Below, piece after piece: positions 45,865 through 54,829 of a stretch of 64,000 bases of DNA. Both the position numbers and the translations under genes were made by a program. Source of the DNA: JAJYKN01 sp035516155 (GTDB taxonomy: Bacteria > Nitrospirota > UBA9217); assembly GCA_035516155.1 (NCBI GenBank), contig DATJAP010000021.1:1-64000 (forward strand), read 5' to 3'. Under the pieces are notes generated by a model. It saw only the letters and a program-made list of their open reading frames with translations, made no database searches and was not told the origin of the DNA. The first letter of the stretch is position 1. The number at the start of each line of letters is the position of its first letter.

Positions 45865-47628
45865 TTATCGTTCGGTCTTGATATCCCGGATATCCAGTTC
45901 CACTGTACTCGAACCGTTCCAGGCATTCACGCGGGGCGTGAACACCGCGGCCAGCTGCGCGCCGTCCCTCACCTGCCTCCCTAGCAGCGATCCCTGATTA
46001 AAGGCAATGGCGTCCATGGCCTTTCCCTGGCCCTGCCTGAGTTTGAGTTTTAAATGGCTATTGCCGACGATCCGTGAGGACACAACCTGAAGACCCCGTG
46101 CGCCGAGGCGAGGCTCCGGGTTCCCCTGGCCAAAAGGCGCCAATTTGTCAATTTCCTCCATCAGAGCCATTGTCAGATCTTCAAGTGTCACGGATCCGTC
46201 GATGGATAGCGTTCTGACGAATCCTTGGAGTCCAATCTTTTCCAGCACGAGTGCACTTAACCGCTCTCGGAAAGGCCCGATATTCTCTTCAGACAGGGAA
46301 AATCCAGCCGCGTATTTATGTCCTCCGAAACCCAAAAGCAGGTCTGAACAGGCCGTAAGGCCCTCATAAAGGTCGTAACCTGGAATGCTTCTCGCCGACC
46401 CCTTGCCCACGCCGTTCTTGACACAGATCAGCGCCGTAGGTCGGAAAAACTCCTCAACGATCTTCGATGCCACAATGCCGACAACGCCGGGATGCCATCC
46501 CTCGGACGACAGCACCAGCGCGCCCGCCTCCGACGGGGACGACTGAAGGCACAGGCGACGGGCTTCCTCAAGGATGCGTTCTTCAACGGACTGGCGCTCA
46601 CGGTTCATCGAATCGAGCGAGGACGCAAGTTCGAAAGCTTCATCGGGAGAATCAGTCGTCAGTAGCCTGAACGCCGTGTCCGCCCGCTCTAGCCTCCCGC
46701 TAGCGTTGAGTCTCGGGGCAATCGTAAATCCTACGGTCCCCACCCCTATTTTTTTCCCACTCAGTCCCGCAAGCTGTTTCAAGGCCGCAATCCCGGTACG
46801 GGACGCCGTAGTTGAGGACATCGCTTCAAGCCCGTGTCTGACCAGAATGCGGTTTTCACCCGTGATCTTCCCCACATCGGCAATCGTGCCGAGTGCCACC
46901 AGATCAAGATAGGATTTCAAATGCCCATCGTTGGCCGTCGCGCTTAGCAGGGCCTGAACGAGCTTGAAAACAATGCCGACGCCGGTCAGTCCGGAAACAT
47001 GCCGGCGGATGTCAGCCGGCACATCAGGCGACAGACGCAGGGGGTGTAGAATCGCGTACGCCTCGGGAAGGGTCAAACCGCTTGCTCTGTTTGGGACGCT
47101 TGACGCGTTAAGCCCCTGCGCATCGACAAATTCGTGGTGGTCCGTAACAATCAAATCTAGACCGAGGGAGCGGGAAACCGCTGCCTCGCGATGCGCCGTG
47201 ATCCCGCAGTCGACGGAAATGACGAGTCCTGCCCCCCCCTTTCTGATCGTCTCGAGGGCTGCGGTGTTCAAGCCGTAACCTTCCGTCATCCGGTCCGGTA
47301 TGTAGCTGCCTACCCGGGCTCCTAGCTTTTTCAGAGCCAAGTAGAGAAGCGATGTGCCGCTCACGCCGTCGACGTCATAATCTCCGTAAATGACGATCTT
47401 TTCTCCGCCTGCTATGGCTGTCCTGATGCGGGCGACGGAACGTTCCATCTCATCAAATATGGCCGGATCGGACAGAGTCGAAAGATCGCAGGAAAGAAAG
47501 AACCGTGCATCTGCCTCAGCTGTGATCCCGCGATTCACCAGGAGACGCGCGATAAGCGGATGGAAACCCGTATGCTCCACGAGCGTGGCAACGTCACCTT
47601 CATTGGATTCGGCGAGTACCCACTTCAT
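45865..47628 (-). CDS. recJ: single-stranded-DNA-specific exonuclease RecJ
   Basis: A 587-residue 5'-3' ssDNA exonuclease for recombination and mismatch repair. DHH-family motifs: IYGDYDVDGVSGTSLLYLAL, VDCGITAHREA, VTDHHEF, and the DHHA1 segment GFGGHKYAAGFSL. The C-terminal OB-fold domain is present. I start at MKWVLAESNE, which begins the family; GTG codons up to 47652 are possible. It lies 171 bp downstream of mobA. Confidence 0.95.
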   Translation of the reverse strand: MKWVLAESNEGDVATLVEHTGFHPLIARLLVNRGITAEADARFFLSCDLSTLSDPAIFDEMERSVARIRTAIAGGEKIVIYGDYDVDGVSGTSLLYLALKKLGARVGSYIPDRMTEGYGLNTAALETIRKGGAGLVISVDCGITAHREAAVSRSLGLDLIVTDHHEFVDAQGLNASSVPNRASGLTLPEAYAILHPLRLSPDVPADIRRHVSGLTGVGIVFKLVQALLSATANDGHLKSYLDLVALGTIADVGKITGENRILVRHGLEAMSSTTASRTGIAALKQLAGLSGKKIGVGTVGFTIAPRLNASGRLERADTAFRLLTTDSPDEAFELASSLDSMNRERQSVEERILEEARRLCLQSSPSEAGALVLSSEGWHPGVVGIVASKIVEEFFRPTALICVKNGVGKGSARSIPGYDLYEGLTACSDLLLGFGGHKYAAGFSLSEENIGPFRERLSALVLEKIGLQGFVRTLSIDGSVTLEDLTMALMEEIDKLAPFGQGNPEPRLGARGLQVVSSRIVGNSHLKLKLRQGQGKAMDAIAFNQGSLLGRQVRDGAQLAAVFTPRVNAWNGSSTVELDIRDIKTER

Positions 47629-47799
47629 GCTCACGACCTGTCCTTCCACCACCCGTTTTCTTTGCCTTTCGTTGTCGTATCCTCGGGAGACTCGGAAAGG
47701 CCATTTTTAAATCCCTGAATGGCCGCCTTTCCGAGACCTCTACCAACTGCGGCAGACGACTTCTTTCGAAAATTGCCGGCGCAATTACCTGAATAGTGA

Positions 47800-48390
47800 C
47801 TAACTCCGGTATTCCCAATCCACAGACGATGCCTCCTCGTATTCCTGGCGTGTATTCAGATTTTTGAACGACTTCCGCTCAGGGTCGAATCGGTCAATCT
47901 CTTCTTTTAAGACATACCGGATTCGCAGAGTAGCGAGCATGTTCCGTATTCGTTGATCGTTCTGCCTGATCCGCTCTTCAATGACTGGGAGAATTCCTTT
48001 ACAGTACACTGCGTGCAGCGGTTCCATAAATTCACCAATTGTCGGAACTACCGCATCATACCCTTCGGCCAGAGCAGTCATATATGAGATGAGCCGGGCG
48101 TTCAGGAAAGGCATGTCGCAGCCAACAACAAAGTTATATTCATCCTTCGAACGCATAAGACCCGAATAGATTCCGGTAAGCGGCCCCCGTTTGTTGAAGG
48201 CGTCCCGGACTACGGCAACACCATAAGCAGCATACCGCTCAGGCGAGTTCGTAACGACGATAATTTCCCGGAATAGCTGCTTCAAAGGACGCAGAACATG
48301 CTCGACCAGAGGGATTCCCGCGAAAGGAAGGAATGCCTTATCGGCGCCCATGCGGCGGTTCTCGCCTCCTGCTAGAACTATTCCTGTCAT
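47800..48390 (-). CDS. mobA: molybdenum cofactor guanylyltransferase
   Basis: A 196-residue enzyme that adds GMP to molybdopterin, giving the MGD cofactor needed by the formate dehydrogenase in this window. The N-terminal LAGGENRRMGADKAFLPF is the nucleotidyltransferase signature; VVGCDMPFLN holds the metal Asp; and the KRGPLTGIYSGL segment is typical. No other moco genes are adjacent. The end of the frame is 147 bp from recJ. Confidence 0.93.
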   Translation of the reverse strand: MTGIVLAGGENRRMGADKAFLPFAGIPLVEHVLRPLKQLFREIIVVTNSPERYAAYGVAVVRDAFNKRGPLTGIYSGLMRSKDEYNFVVGCDMPFLNARLISYMTALAEGYDAVVPTIGEFMEPLHAVYCKGILPVIEERIRQNDQRIRNMLATLRIRYVLKEEIDRFDPERKSFKNLNTRQEYEEASSVDWEYRS

Positions 48391-49089
48391 TTTATAAAAT
48401 TACAGTATTTACCAGAAGGTGTCAACAAGGAACTTGAAATGTTTTCATCGTAATTATCTGAAAAAATGCTGAAATGGCCCGTTTTTTTCTTCTGCATTGT
48501 CTCTGAGAAATGATGTCTCATACTATCAGGCCAGGAGCAATGCCATGCGGGAAAATAGTTGGGCAGAAAATACCCAATCACCGATATATAGCATAAGAGC
48601 CAGTTCTGCCATCTGTTAATTCGCAAATATTGCCACCGACACTCATTCTGCTTGCAGGCTACAGGAATATGATGGATGACCCAAACCCTTCCAGCGACAG
48701 AAGTCCCCGCCGTTCAAACTAAAACAACAGGCCCCTCTGTCGGCCAGAACGCTCCCAACTTCATGCCCTCCGACACTCACGGAAAGAGCATTACCGTGGA
48801 TACGTTAATCGTCCGCGAAAGCGAGGTCATGAATTTTACCATCTAGTGTCCTCCCTGCGATTCCCCTCTTGATTAATAACACAACAACGTAATTCCGGCT
48901 TTCCCTGAGCTGGTATCCCGCCATCGACTCCGTGTTGGGAAACGTAGCGCATCCCAGGATCGCCGTGTCATCGAACGGATATGTCGGTGCTTCTCCCACA
49001 AAAAAATCTTTTATCCCCCCTCCAACTGTGGTATAGTGTAAAATAAAACATTGTCTTGAGTCTAATCAAGATCTTCGAGTGGATGTTCC
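48391..49089. other. intergenic, no confident gene
   Basis: Divergent gap between mobA and nosL. A minus-strand frame at 48805-48999 (64 residues, ending LLIKRGIAGRTLDGKIHDLA) has no start signals and may be a worn fragment. The nosL promoter should be near 49020-49070. Confidence 0.4.
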
Positions 49090-49626
49090 ATGCATGTGCC
49101 AAAAAAAATGAATGCTCGCCCTCACCTTATGGCACGAATCTTGAAACATTTTTTCGCTATCGCTATCATAGCAATTGCATCGAACCTGTTCCTTCATACT
49201 TCCGCTGTTGCCGGCTATAAGGCATTTGTCAAGCCATCGGACCGGGATAGATGCCCGGTCTGCGGCATGTTTGTCTCGGGATTCCCCGAATGGAACGCTG
49301 AGATTATCTATCGTGACGGGACGTATCGGGTTTTCGACGGTCCGAAGGACATGTTCAAATATCTTGCCGATTTGAAGAAGTACGAGCCCTCCCGGCAACG
49401 GGAGGATATCGTGAGCATCTACGTTACCGATTATTACAGCGTCCATCCCATCGACGCAGACAGGGCCTTTTTCGTCACCGGCAGTAACATATACGGACCT
49501 ATGGGAAATGAATTCGTCTCCTTTGAGAAAGAAACTGACGCAAAGGATTTTATGAAGGACCATGCAGGAAAAAGAATCCTCCGCTTCCACGACGTCACTC
49601 CGAAGATTCTTGGGGAATTCGAGTAA
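49090..49626 (+). CDS. nosL: NosL family copper-binding protein
   Basis: A 178-residue exported protein. A long N-terminal hydrophobic signal (FFAIAIIAIASNLFLHTSAV) precedes the NosL domain. The metal-binding signature is RCPVCGMFVSGFPEW (CxxCGM), followed by FDGPKDMFKYL, YVTDYYS, and the GPMGNEFVSF segment. NosL proteins bind Cu(I) and normally serve nitrous oxide reductase, but no nosZ is in this window. Here it heads a five-gene operon with an ABC transporter. Later ATGs (49108, 49129) are alternative starts. Confidence 0.9.
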   Translation: MHVPKKMNARPHLMARILKHFFAIAIIAIASNLFLHTSAVAGYKAFVKPSDRDRCPVCGMFVSGFPEWNAEIIYRDGTYRVFDGPKDMFKYLADLKKYEPSRQREDIVSIYVTDYYSVHPIDADRAFFVTGSNIYGPMGNEFVSFEKETDAKDFMKDHAGKRILRFHDVTPKILGEFE

Positions 49627-49630
49627 CCGG

Positions 49631-49939
49631 ATGAGAAAATCTTCTCTTTTTTTCGTTTATCTTGCCGTCAGCAGCCTCCTCCTGGAAGCAGCTTTTACCC
49701 ATGCGCAGTATCAGCAGAACCGACGGTCGCCGGAACTTCGGGAAAACGCCAGACTCGTTCGCACGCTCGAACTGACCGATCTCTGCCTTTTCACCGAGGC
49801 GCGTTATACACGGAACCCTTCAGTGGCCGATTTTTACGCGCCTTTCCAGGATCATCCCTGCTCTCTGGAGCATTTTCCCTCAGGCTCGTTGATTATGCCC
49901 AACCGGGGAAACGCCGAGAATCATGCACTCATGGATTGA
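49631..49939 (+). CDS. small exported protein in the nosL operon (102 aa)
   Basis: It begins MRKSSLFFVYLAVSSLLLEA with AFTHAQ as a probable signal-peptidase site. The mature part has two cysteines (TDLCLFTEARY; DHPCSLEHFPSGS) and is otherwise unrecognised. It starts 4 bp after nosL and its end overlaps the permease gene by 17 bp, so it is clearly part of the operon. A periplasmic role with NosL is probable. Confidence 0.65.
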   Translation: MRKSSLFFVYLAVSSLLLEAAFTHAQYQQNRRSPELRENARLVRTLELTDLCLFTEARYTRNPSVADFYAPFQDHPCSLEHFPSGSLIMPNRGNAENHALMD

Positions 49940-51059
49940 GAAACAACGCAATATCATCGATTTTACACTCTCTTCGCTTTCTCGGAGAAAAGGGAAAAAC
50001 ATCGCCCTGCTGCTTGTTTATACCCTCCTCGTCTTTCTCCTCGCCTCTGTCATGTTCTTCACACATGCGCTCAAGCGGGAGGCCGCACTCACCCTCCGGG
50101 ACGCGCCGGAAATCGTAGTCCAGCGGATATCCGAAGGGAGATATGAGCCGATTCCGCGGAAATACATTGCTGTTTTGAACAAAATCAAGGGCGTCACTTC
50201 CGTTCGCGGGAGGCTGTGGGGCTACTATTACGATTCTGTGGTTGGCGCGAACTATACCATCATGGTTCCTGAAAATTTTCCTTATAAATCCGGTGACATC
50301 ACGATCGGCAGCGGAGTCTCGCGGGTGCGGCTGGCTGTGAAGGATGATATGATCCCGCTGCGCGCTTACGACGGGATATCGATCATCTTCCATGTCCGCG
50401 ACGTTTTTTCATCGGAGTCCGAACTGGTCGCATCGGACCTCCTGCTTGTTTCGGAACCCGATTACCGTAGGCTTTTCGGCACCAGTAAGGATCTGTTTAC
50501 CGATATCACCCTCAAGGTGAGGAACGCAAAAGAGATCCCCACTATAGCAGAAAAAATCGTCCTGCTCCTTCCTGATGCCCGTCCAATTACGAAGCGGGAG
50601 ATACTGAGGACCTACGAGTCCATATTTGACTGGAGAAGCGGAATCATTGTAGCCATTCTCACGGGGGCCGTGCTCGCCTTCATTATCGTTTCATGGGACA
50701 AAGCGTCGGGCCTGAGCGCCGATGAAAAAAAGGAAATCGGCATTTTGAAGGCCGTGGGCTGGGAAACCTCAGACATTCTGCTCATGAAATTCTGGGAGGG
50801 TGCGGTAATCTCGCTCTCATCGTTCCTGGCCGGTGTTCTCCTTGCCTATGTTCATGTTTTTTTCACATCCGCCATCCTTTTCGAACCCGTTCTCAAGGGC
50901 TGGTCAGTGCTGTACCCGGAATTCAGACTTGTGCCTTTCATTGATCCATACCAGGTCTCCACGCTCTTTTTCCTGACCGTGGTGCCTTACACCGTGGCGA
51001 CCATCATCCCTTCCTGGCACGCCGCCACCATTGACCCCGATTCGGTGATGAGATCATGA
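49923..51059 (+). CDS. ABC transporter permease (FtsX/MacB type)
   Basis: A 378-residue permease. A first membrane helix (KNIALLLVYTLLVFLLASVM) precedes a large periplasmic MacB_PCD-like domain of about 200 residues, then three C-terminal helices with the FtsX signature (EIGILKAVGWETSDILLMKF). The type is used for mechanotransmission or lipoprotein-type export rather than import. It overlaps the small protein gene before and shares ATGATG with the ATPase gene after. With NosL as partner, it may move or load copper or assemble a metalloprotein. Confidence 0.88.
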   Translation: MHSWIEKQRNIIDFTLSSLSRRKGKNIALLLVYTLLVFLLASVMFFTHALKREAALTLRDAPEIVVQRISEGRYEPIPRKYIAVLNKIKGVTSVRGRLWGYYYDSVVGANYTIMVPENFPYKSGDITIGSGVSRVRLAVKDDMIPLRAYDGISIIFHVRDVFSSESELVASDLLLVSEPDYRRLFGTSKDLFTDITLKVRNAKEIPTIAEKIVLLLPDARPITKREILRTYESIFDWRSGIIVAILTGAVLAFIIVSWDKASGLSADEKKEIGILKAVGWETSDILLMKFWEGAVISLSSFLAGVLLAYVHVFFTSAILFEPVLKGWSVLYPEFRLVPFIDPYQVSTLFFLTVVPYTVATIIPSWHAATIDPDSVMRS

Positions 51060-51742
51060 TGATGCTCGAACTGAAAAATATCCGCAAGGTTTTCAACCAG
51101 GGGAAATCCTATGAGCTAGTTGCGGTGGACGAGGTGACTGTCTCCCTGGAGGCAAAAAAGATTACCGTCCTCAAGGGACCGAGCGGTTCCGGTAAAACCA
51201 CACTCCTGTCCCTGGCCGGATGCATGGCCCGGCCCACGTCCGGCAGGATATTTCTCGGTGACCGCGAGCTCTCGAGTCTTCCCGAGCGCTTTCTGACCGA
51301 AATCCGCCGCACCCATTTTGGGTTTATCTTCCAGCAGTTTAACCTCGTAAAGGGCATTTCGACCCTGGAAAATGTCATGTTGCCGGCGTACCCGCTAGGC
51401 GGTCCCCACAGCGCACTGAAAAAACATGCTCATGAACTCCTGGAGCTTTTCGGCATCGGCGGGCGCGCATCATCAAAAGCCGAATGGCTTTCCGGCGGCG
51501 AGGCCCAGCGCACGGCAACCGCGCGGGCACTCATCAATGATCCGCCCGTCATCATTGCCGACGAGCCGACCGCCCACCTCGACACCAAGCTGTCCCGTGA
51601 ATTCATGGATATCGTGGGCCGCTTGAAAGAGCAGCAAAAGACCGTTATTATCGCAAGCCATGATCCCCTCGTTTATGAGGCCGCTGTAATCGACCGGGTC
51701 ATCACCATGCGCGACGGCAAGATTGAAGGACTGGACGTATGA
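51056..51742 (+). CDS. ABC transporter ATP-binding protein (LolD/MacB type)
   Basis: A 228-residue ATPase that powers the adjoining permease. Walker A is GPSGSGKTTLLSLAG, the Q-loop lies in FQQFNLVKGIS, the signature is LSGGEAQRTATARAL, and Walker B is VIIADEPTAHLD, with switch histidine in IIASHDP. It overlaps the permease by 4 bp and the following membrane protein gene by 4 bp, so the three are translated together. Confidence 0.95.
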   Translation: MMMLELKNIRKVFNQGKSYELVAVDEVTVSLEAKKITVLKGPSGSGKTTLLSLAGCMARPTSGRIFLGDRELSSLPERFLTEIRRTHFGFIFQQFNLVKGISTLENVMLPAYPLGGPHSALKKHAHELLELFGIGGRASSKAEWLSGGEAQRTATARALINDPPVIIADEPTAHLDTKLSREFMDIVGRLKEQQKTVIIASHDPLVYEAAVIDRVITMRDGKIEGLDV

Positions 51743-52731
51743 TCCTGCATCCCGCGATAATCGCACTGCTGGTCTCATCCTGCATGATGAGTTGCCTTAC
51801 GTTGTACGCGGACTATTACGGCATTCTCATCATCAGGAGATGGGACATCGGAAGCGGCAGCGGCAACCAGCTCGAACTTGAGCGAAGAACGTACCTCATT
51901 TCCACCATCCTCGCCTATGTGTTCGGATTTCAGCTTTTTTCCCTTTTTTTATTTGTTTATACGGCAGACAGCCTCTGCCCCCTCTTTACCGGGGCCATGT
52001 GCGCCGTGGGCACGCTCCAGGTCAACAGCTATGGTTTTCCCGTTCTCCTGCTTAAGCTCGCGAACTTCATCCTGGCTGGTTTCTGGCTCATCATAAACTA
52101 TGCAGACAACCGGGGGTACGACTACCCACTTATCAGGATCAAGTATGCTTACCTTGCCTTCCTTACACCGCTTATCATCGCGGAAGCGGTGCTGCAGACC
52201 CTCTATTTTCTCGGTCTTCATCCCGATATCATAACTTCCTGCTGCGGCAGCCTTTTCAGCGACAGTGGATCAGGCATTACTTCGAGTCTGAGCTCTTTTC
52301 CGCCATCGCTGATGAAAATCATTTTATTCGTCGCCATGGCGACAGCCCTCGGTGCGAGCGTTCTTTTTTATCGCACCGGCAAGGGAGCTTATTTCCATGG
52401 GTTTGTTTCAGCTGTCCTTCTCCCTGTCGCTCTGGTATCGGTGATCTCTTTCATCGGGCCCTACATCTACGAACTTCCCATGCACCATTGTCCGTTCTGC
52501 GTGCTGCGGAAAGAGTACGGGTATATTGGTTATCCCCTATACCTGACCTTGCTTAGCGGCGCTGTCTCCGGCATGGGCGTGGGCATCCTCACACCTTTTA
52601 AAAAAAGAGCAAGTCTTGTTGACGTTATCCCGGTTCTTCAAAAAAAGCTCGCCTTTTTCTCGTTCGTCTGCTATGCCTTGTTTGCGCTTATCGTTCTCTA
52701 CAGGATACTCACTTCAAACCTTGTTCTCTGA
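51739..52731 (+). CDS. uncharacterised polytopic membrane protein with Cys/His motifs
   Basis: A 330-residue protein with about eight membrane helices and no family that I can name. It has CPLFTGAMCAVGTL in a loop after helix 2, TSCCGSLF near the middle, and MHHCPFCVLRKEYGYIGYPL before helix 7. These Cys pairs next to or inside the membrane look like metal or disulfide sites; the last is reminiscent of VKOR- or DsbB-like CxxC, though overall likeness is lacking. It ends the nosL-ABC operon with four-base coupling. It may be a copper or redox partner of NosL. Confidence 0.7.
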   Translation: MILHPAIIALLVSSCMMSCLTLYADYYGILIIRRWDIGSGSGNQLELERRTYLISTILAYVFGFQLFSLFLFVYTADSLCPLFTGAMCAVGTLQVNSYGFPVLLLKLANFILAGFWLIINYADNRGYDYPLIRIKYAYLAFLTPLIIAEAVLQTLYFLGLHPDIITSCCGSLFSDSGSGITSSLSSFPPSLMKIILFVAMATALGASVLFYRTGKGAYFHGFVSAVLLPVALVSVISFIGPYIYELPMHHCPFCVLRKEYGYIGYPLYLTLLSGAVSGMGVGILTPFKKRASLVDVIPVLQKKLAFFSFVCYALFALIVLYRILTSNLVL

Positions 52732-53088
52732 AAGTCCGCTCATGATAGCTGCCATTTCGGTTTTATCCTGATGTTCTCTGCCATTTCCTCAAGATTTCCG
52801 CATCATCCAGCCAATTTGTTTTAAGGGGTAGAAATCCGGGATATACCATGTTTCTACGAGCTTTCCAGGATTATAGCGATCTTTTTTAAAGAGGATCGCC
52901 TTGTCCACCGAAATGGGGGCCTCCCATGCATCCTTGTCGCAAGTCTCGTTCTACTCACCCTGTCCGCCTATTCAAGACAGGCTCTTATCTCTCACGAGTT
53001 TGGGTCGAACCGGATAGAGATGTCAGGTTTGTAACATTAAGTTACCAATATCTATACGCAGCGGCTTGAGGACAAGAAGGATGAATCT
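52732..53088. other. intergenic after the nosL operon
   Basis: The plus strand near 52847 shows MFLRAFQDYSDLF before a stop, followed in another frame by EDRLVHRNGGLP, faintly like the start of a MacB-type permease, so this may be a second worn ABC gene. Otherwise empty. Confidence 0.3.
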
Positions 53089-53194
53089 CCACGCAGCGTG
53101 CTGCGTGGTAACTAGGGAAAATTGTCGTATGAGAAACCTGCGGTTTCTCATACTCTTCCCTCTACAAGATGGTCCTGTAGCAAGCTAGAGGGAA
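53089..53194. repeat. three consecutive stem-loops
   Basis: Perfect hairpins at 53089-53108 (8-bp stem, loop CGTG), 53127-53153 (12-bp stem, loop TGC), and 53156-53194 (9-bp TTCCCTCTA/TAGAGGGAA stem, with an inner CTACA/TGTAG). There are no T tracts. Bases 53195-53490 hold no gene. Confidence 0.75.
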
Positions 53195-53491
53195 TTGCAA
53201 AATAATTTTCTCGCGATCAAAATAGAGGACGGTACTTTTCCTTTCTCGACGCCAGCGCGGGTTGCTATCCTCACAATCAGGAATATCGCTTTGACGACAC
53301 GTGGTTGTAAATAACCTGTCTTACACGTATTCTCCGCACCGCAGCAGCTTTTCGGCTAAACGTAGAAAGATTGGTAAATCTTCCTTTCACCACTCTCCAT
53401 GCCCCGCCCTTTCTCTATTGAGTAGCGGCGACCGAAGAAGTAGCGATTTGGGAATCATGAGCAATGATGACAGAACATGTCTTTTGTATCT

Positions 53492-53872
53492 TTACTCGTA
53501 CCGAAGCGCCTGGATAGGGTCCTGAAGCGAGGCTTTGCGTGCGGGATTAACGCCGCAGCAAGCGCCGACTGTGGCGGAGAAGAAAAAAGCCATAATATTG
53601 GACCATGCCGAAACACTTGTGGGAAGCACATCAACGAACATGGGAATAATCAACGTACGACCGACCCCGATCAAGATGCCGATGATCCCGCCAGCGCCGG
53701 AAAGCGTCAATCCCTCGTTCATGAATTACGACATAATTTCACGGCTCCGGCAACTAAAGGCCTACCGGATGCCGATTTCGCGCGTGCGCTCACGCACCGA
53801 AACGAGCATGATATTCATGATCCCGATGCCCCGACGAGCAGTGAAATGTCAGCAATATCGCAGAGTGCCGCG
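53492..53872 (-). pseudogene. macB-type permease, C-terminal remnant
   Basis: Pieces in three frames follow the MacB C-terminus in order: ADISLLVG, GIMNIMLVSVRERTREIGIR, a stop, MNEGLTLSGAGGIIGILIGV, and VNPARKASLQDPIQALRYE at the normal end. The N-terminal ATPase and periplasmic domains are gone. Confidence 0.85.
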
Positions 53873-54066
53873 TCAGAACACCGACAGCGGTTTAGATAGC
53901 TCGCCCGGCTTAAGCTCGGCAACCGTGGCCACAACCGGTTCCTCCCGGTCAGAATTACAGCCAGCGCGATAACCAGGGCAATCGCAATACCCCATGGCAA
54001 TTTATTCTTAGCCGTTTTGGCAAGCACGTTACGGTTTCTTGTTTTCGTTATTGGTGCTGTATTCAA
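53873..54066 (-). pseudogene. macA-type membrane fusion protein, N-terminal remnant
   Basis: Starts MNTAPITKTRNRNVL with a membrane anchor (GIAIALVIALAVILTGR); after a frameshift it continues EPVVATVAELKPGEL, as in efflux adaptors, then stops. The body of the protein is deleted, bringing the macB end next to it. Its start overlaps the end of the SRPBCC gene. Confidence 0.75.
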
Positions 54067-54487
54067 GCCGAGCCTTTATATTTTTCATGAAGGTTCTGCA
54101 GACCTCTCCGAGCTTTTCGGATACGACCATGTCCTGAAGAAAAGTGAAATGACCGGTTACATGTCCTTCAATATGGTAGGTTATCTCCGTCTCTTCATTC
54201 GAGATTTTTCGAAAGGTAACGATGCCGGAGGTTATGAGGTGCTCACCGGTCGCATTCCAGGATAGCCGTTCGTTCTCGACCATTTCCGTAGTATGGGCCT
54301 GCATTTCGATGAGACGGCTGAATGGCCCCAGTGACATCTTGATGGTCCAGACGGAGTCAAGATCGTTCAGAATTTTCACGCCTTTGCATCCCGGGAAGAG
54401 ACACCCGACTTCACGACGGTCTATCATGAAGGACCAGACGCTTTTGATCGGCAGGCTGATGGTGAAAGTAATTTCTTTTTTCGGCAT
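54029..54487 (-). CDS. SRPBCC family protein (CoxG-like)
   Basis: A 152-residue START/Bet v1-fold protein, apparently intact. KEITFTISLPIKSVWSFMID begins the fold; GCKGVKILNDLDSVWTIKMS and YHIEGHVTGHFTFLQDMVV follow CoxG/polyketide cyclase patterns. Such proteins bind hydrophobic ligands or aid membrane-complex maturation. An AGAGGG site precedes the ATG. It sits between tolC and macA remnants; it was probably an efflux operon member and has survived. Confidence 0.8.
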   Translation of the reverse strand: MPKKEITFTISLPIKSVWSFMIDRREVGCLFPGCKGVKILNDLDSVWTIKMSLGPFSRLIEMQAHTTEMVENERLSWNATGEHLITSGIVTFRKISNEETEITYHIEGHVTGHFTFLQDMVVSEKLGEVCRTFMKNIKARLEYSTNNENKKP

Positions 54488-54525
54488 GTATTGTCCCTCT
54501 TTGAAGATCGGTTTTGACTTTGACC

Positions 54526-54724
54526 CTAGTACTCCAGCCCTTTCCCCATGGCCTTGGCGAGTCGTGCTGCCGCAATCTGGTAATCGTAGAGGGCCTGCAC
54601 ATAAATCGGTCTCAGCCTTTACCGCGGCAACCCGAGCACCGGTAACTTTGAGCGAAGGCCCCACCCCGGCACTGTACCTGCCCTCGGCAAGATCCAGACT
54701 CTCCCGGGAGCCCTTGAGTGAGCT
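54526..54724 (-). pseudogene. TolC-type outer membrane factor, C-terminal remnant
   Basis: SRESLDLAEGRYSAGVGPS and KVTGARVAAVKAETD match the last helical repeat of TolC proteins; after a one-base shift, YVQALYDYQIAAARLAKAMG and a stop complete the normal end. The N-terminal part is absent. Confidence 0.8.
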
Positions 54725-54829
54725 GAAAGGGACAGTATGGGAATCCGTGACTTCATGATTACTTCTATTCCCTTGTCGTGCAGTAATAAATGGTACTGCT
54801 CCCGACAAGGCAAAGACGCACAGCCCCCC

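Noticed and set aside
47600..47818. Small leftward gene between mobA and recJ
   Set aside because: It overlaps the end of mobA and the start of recJ in another frame and has no ribosome site or family likeness.
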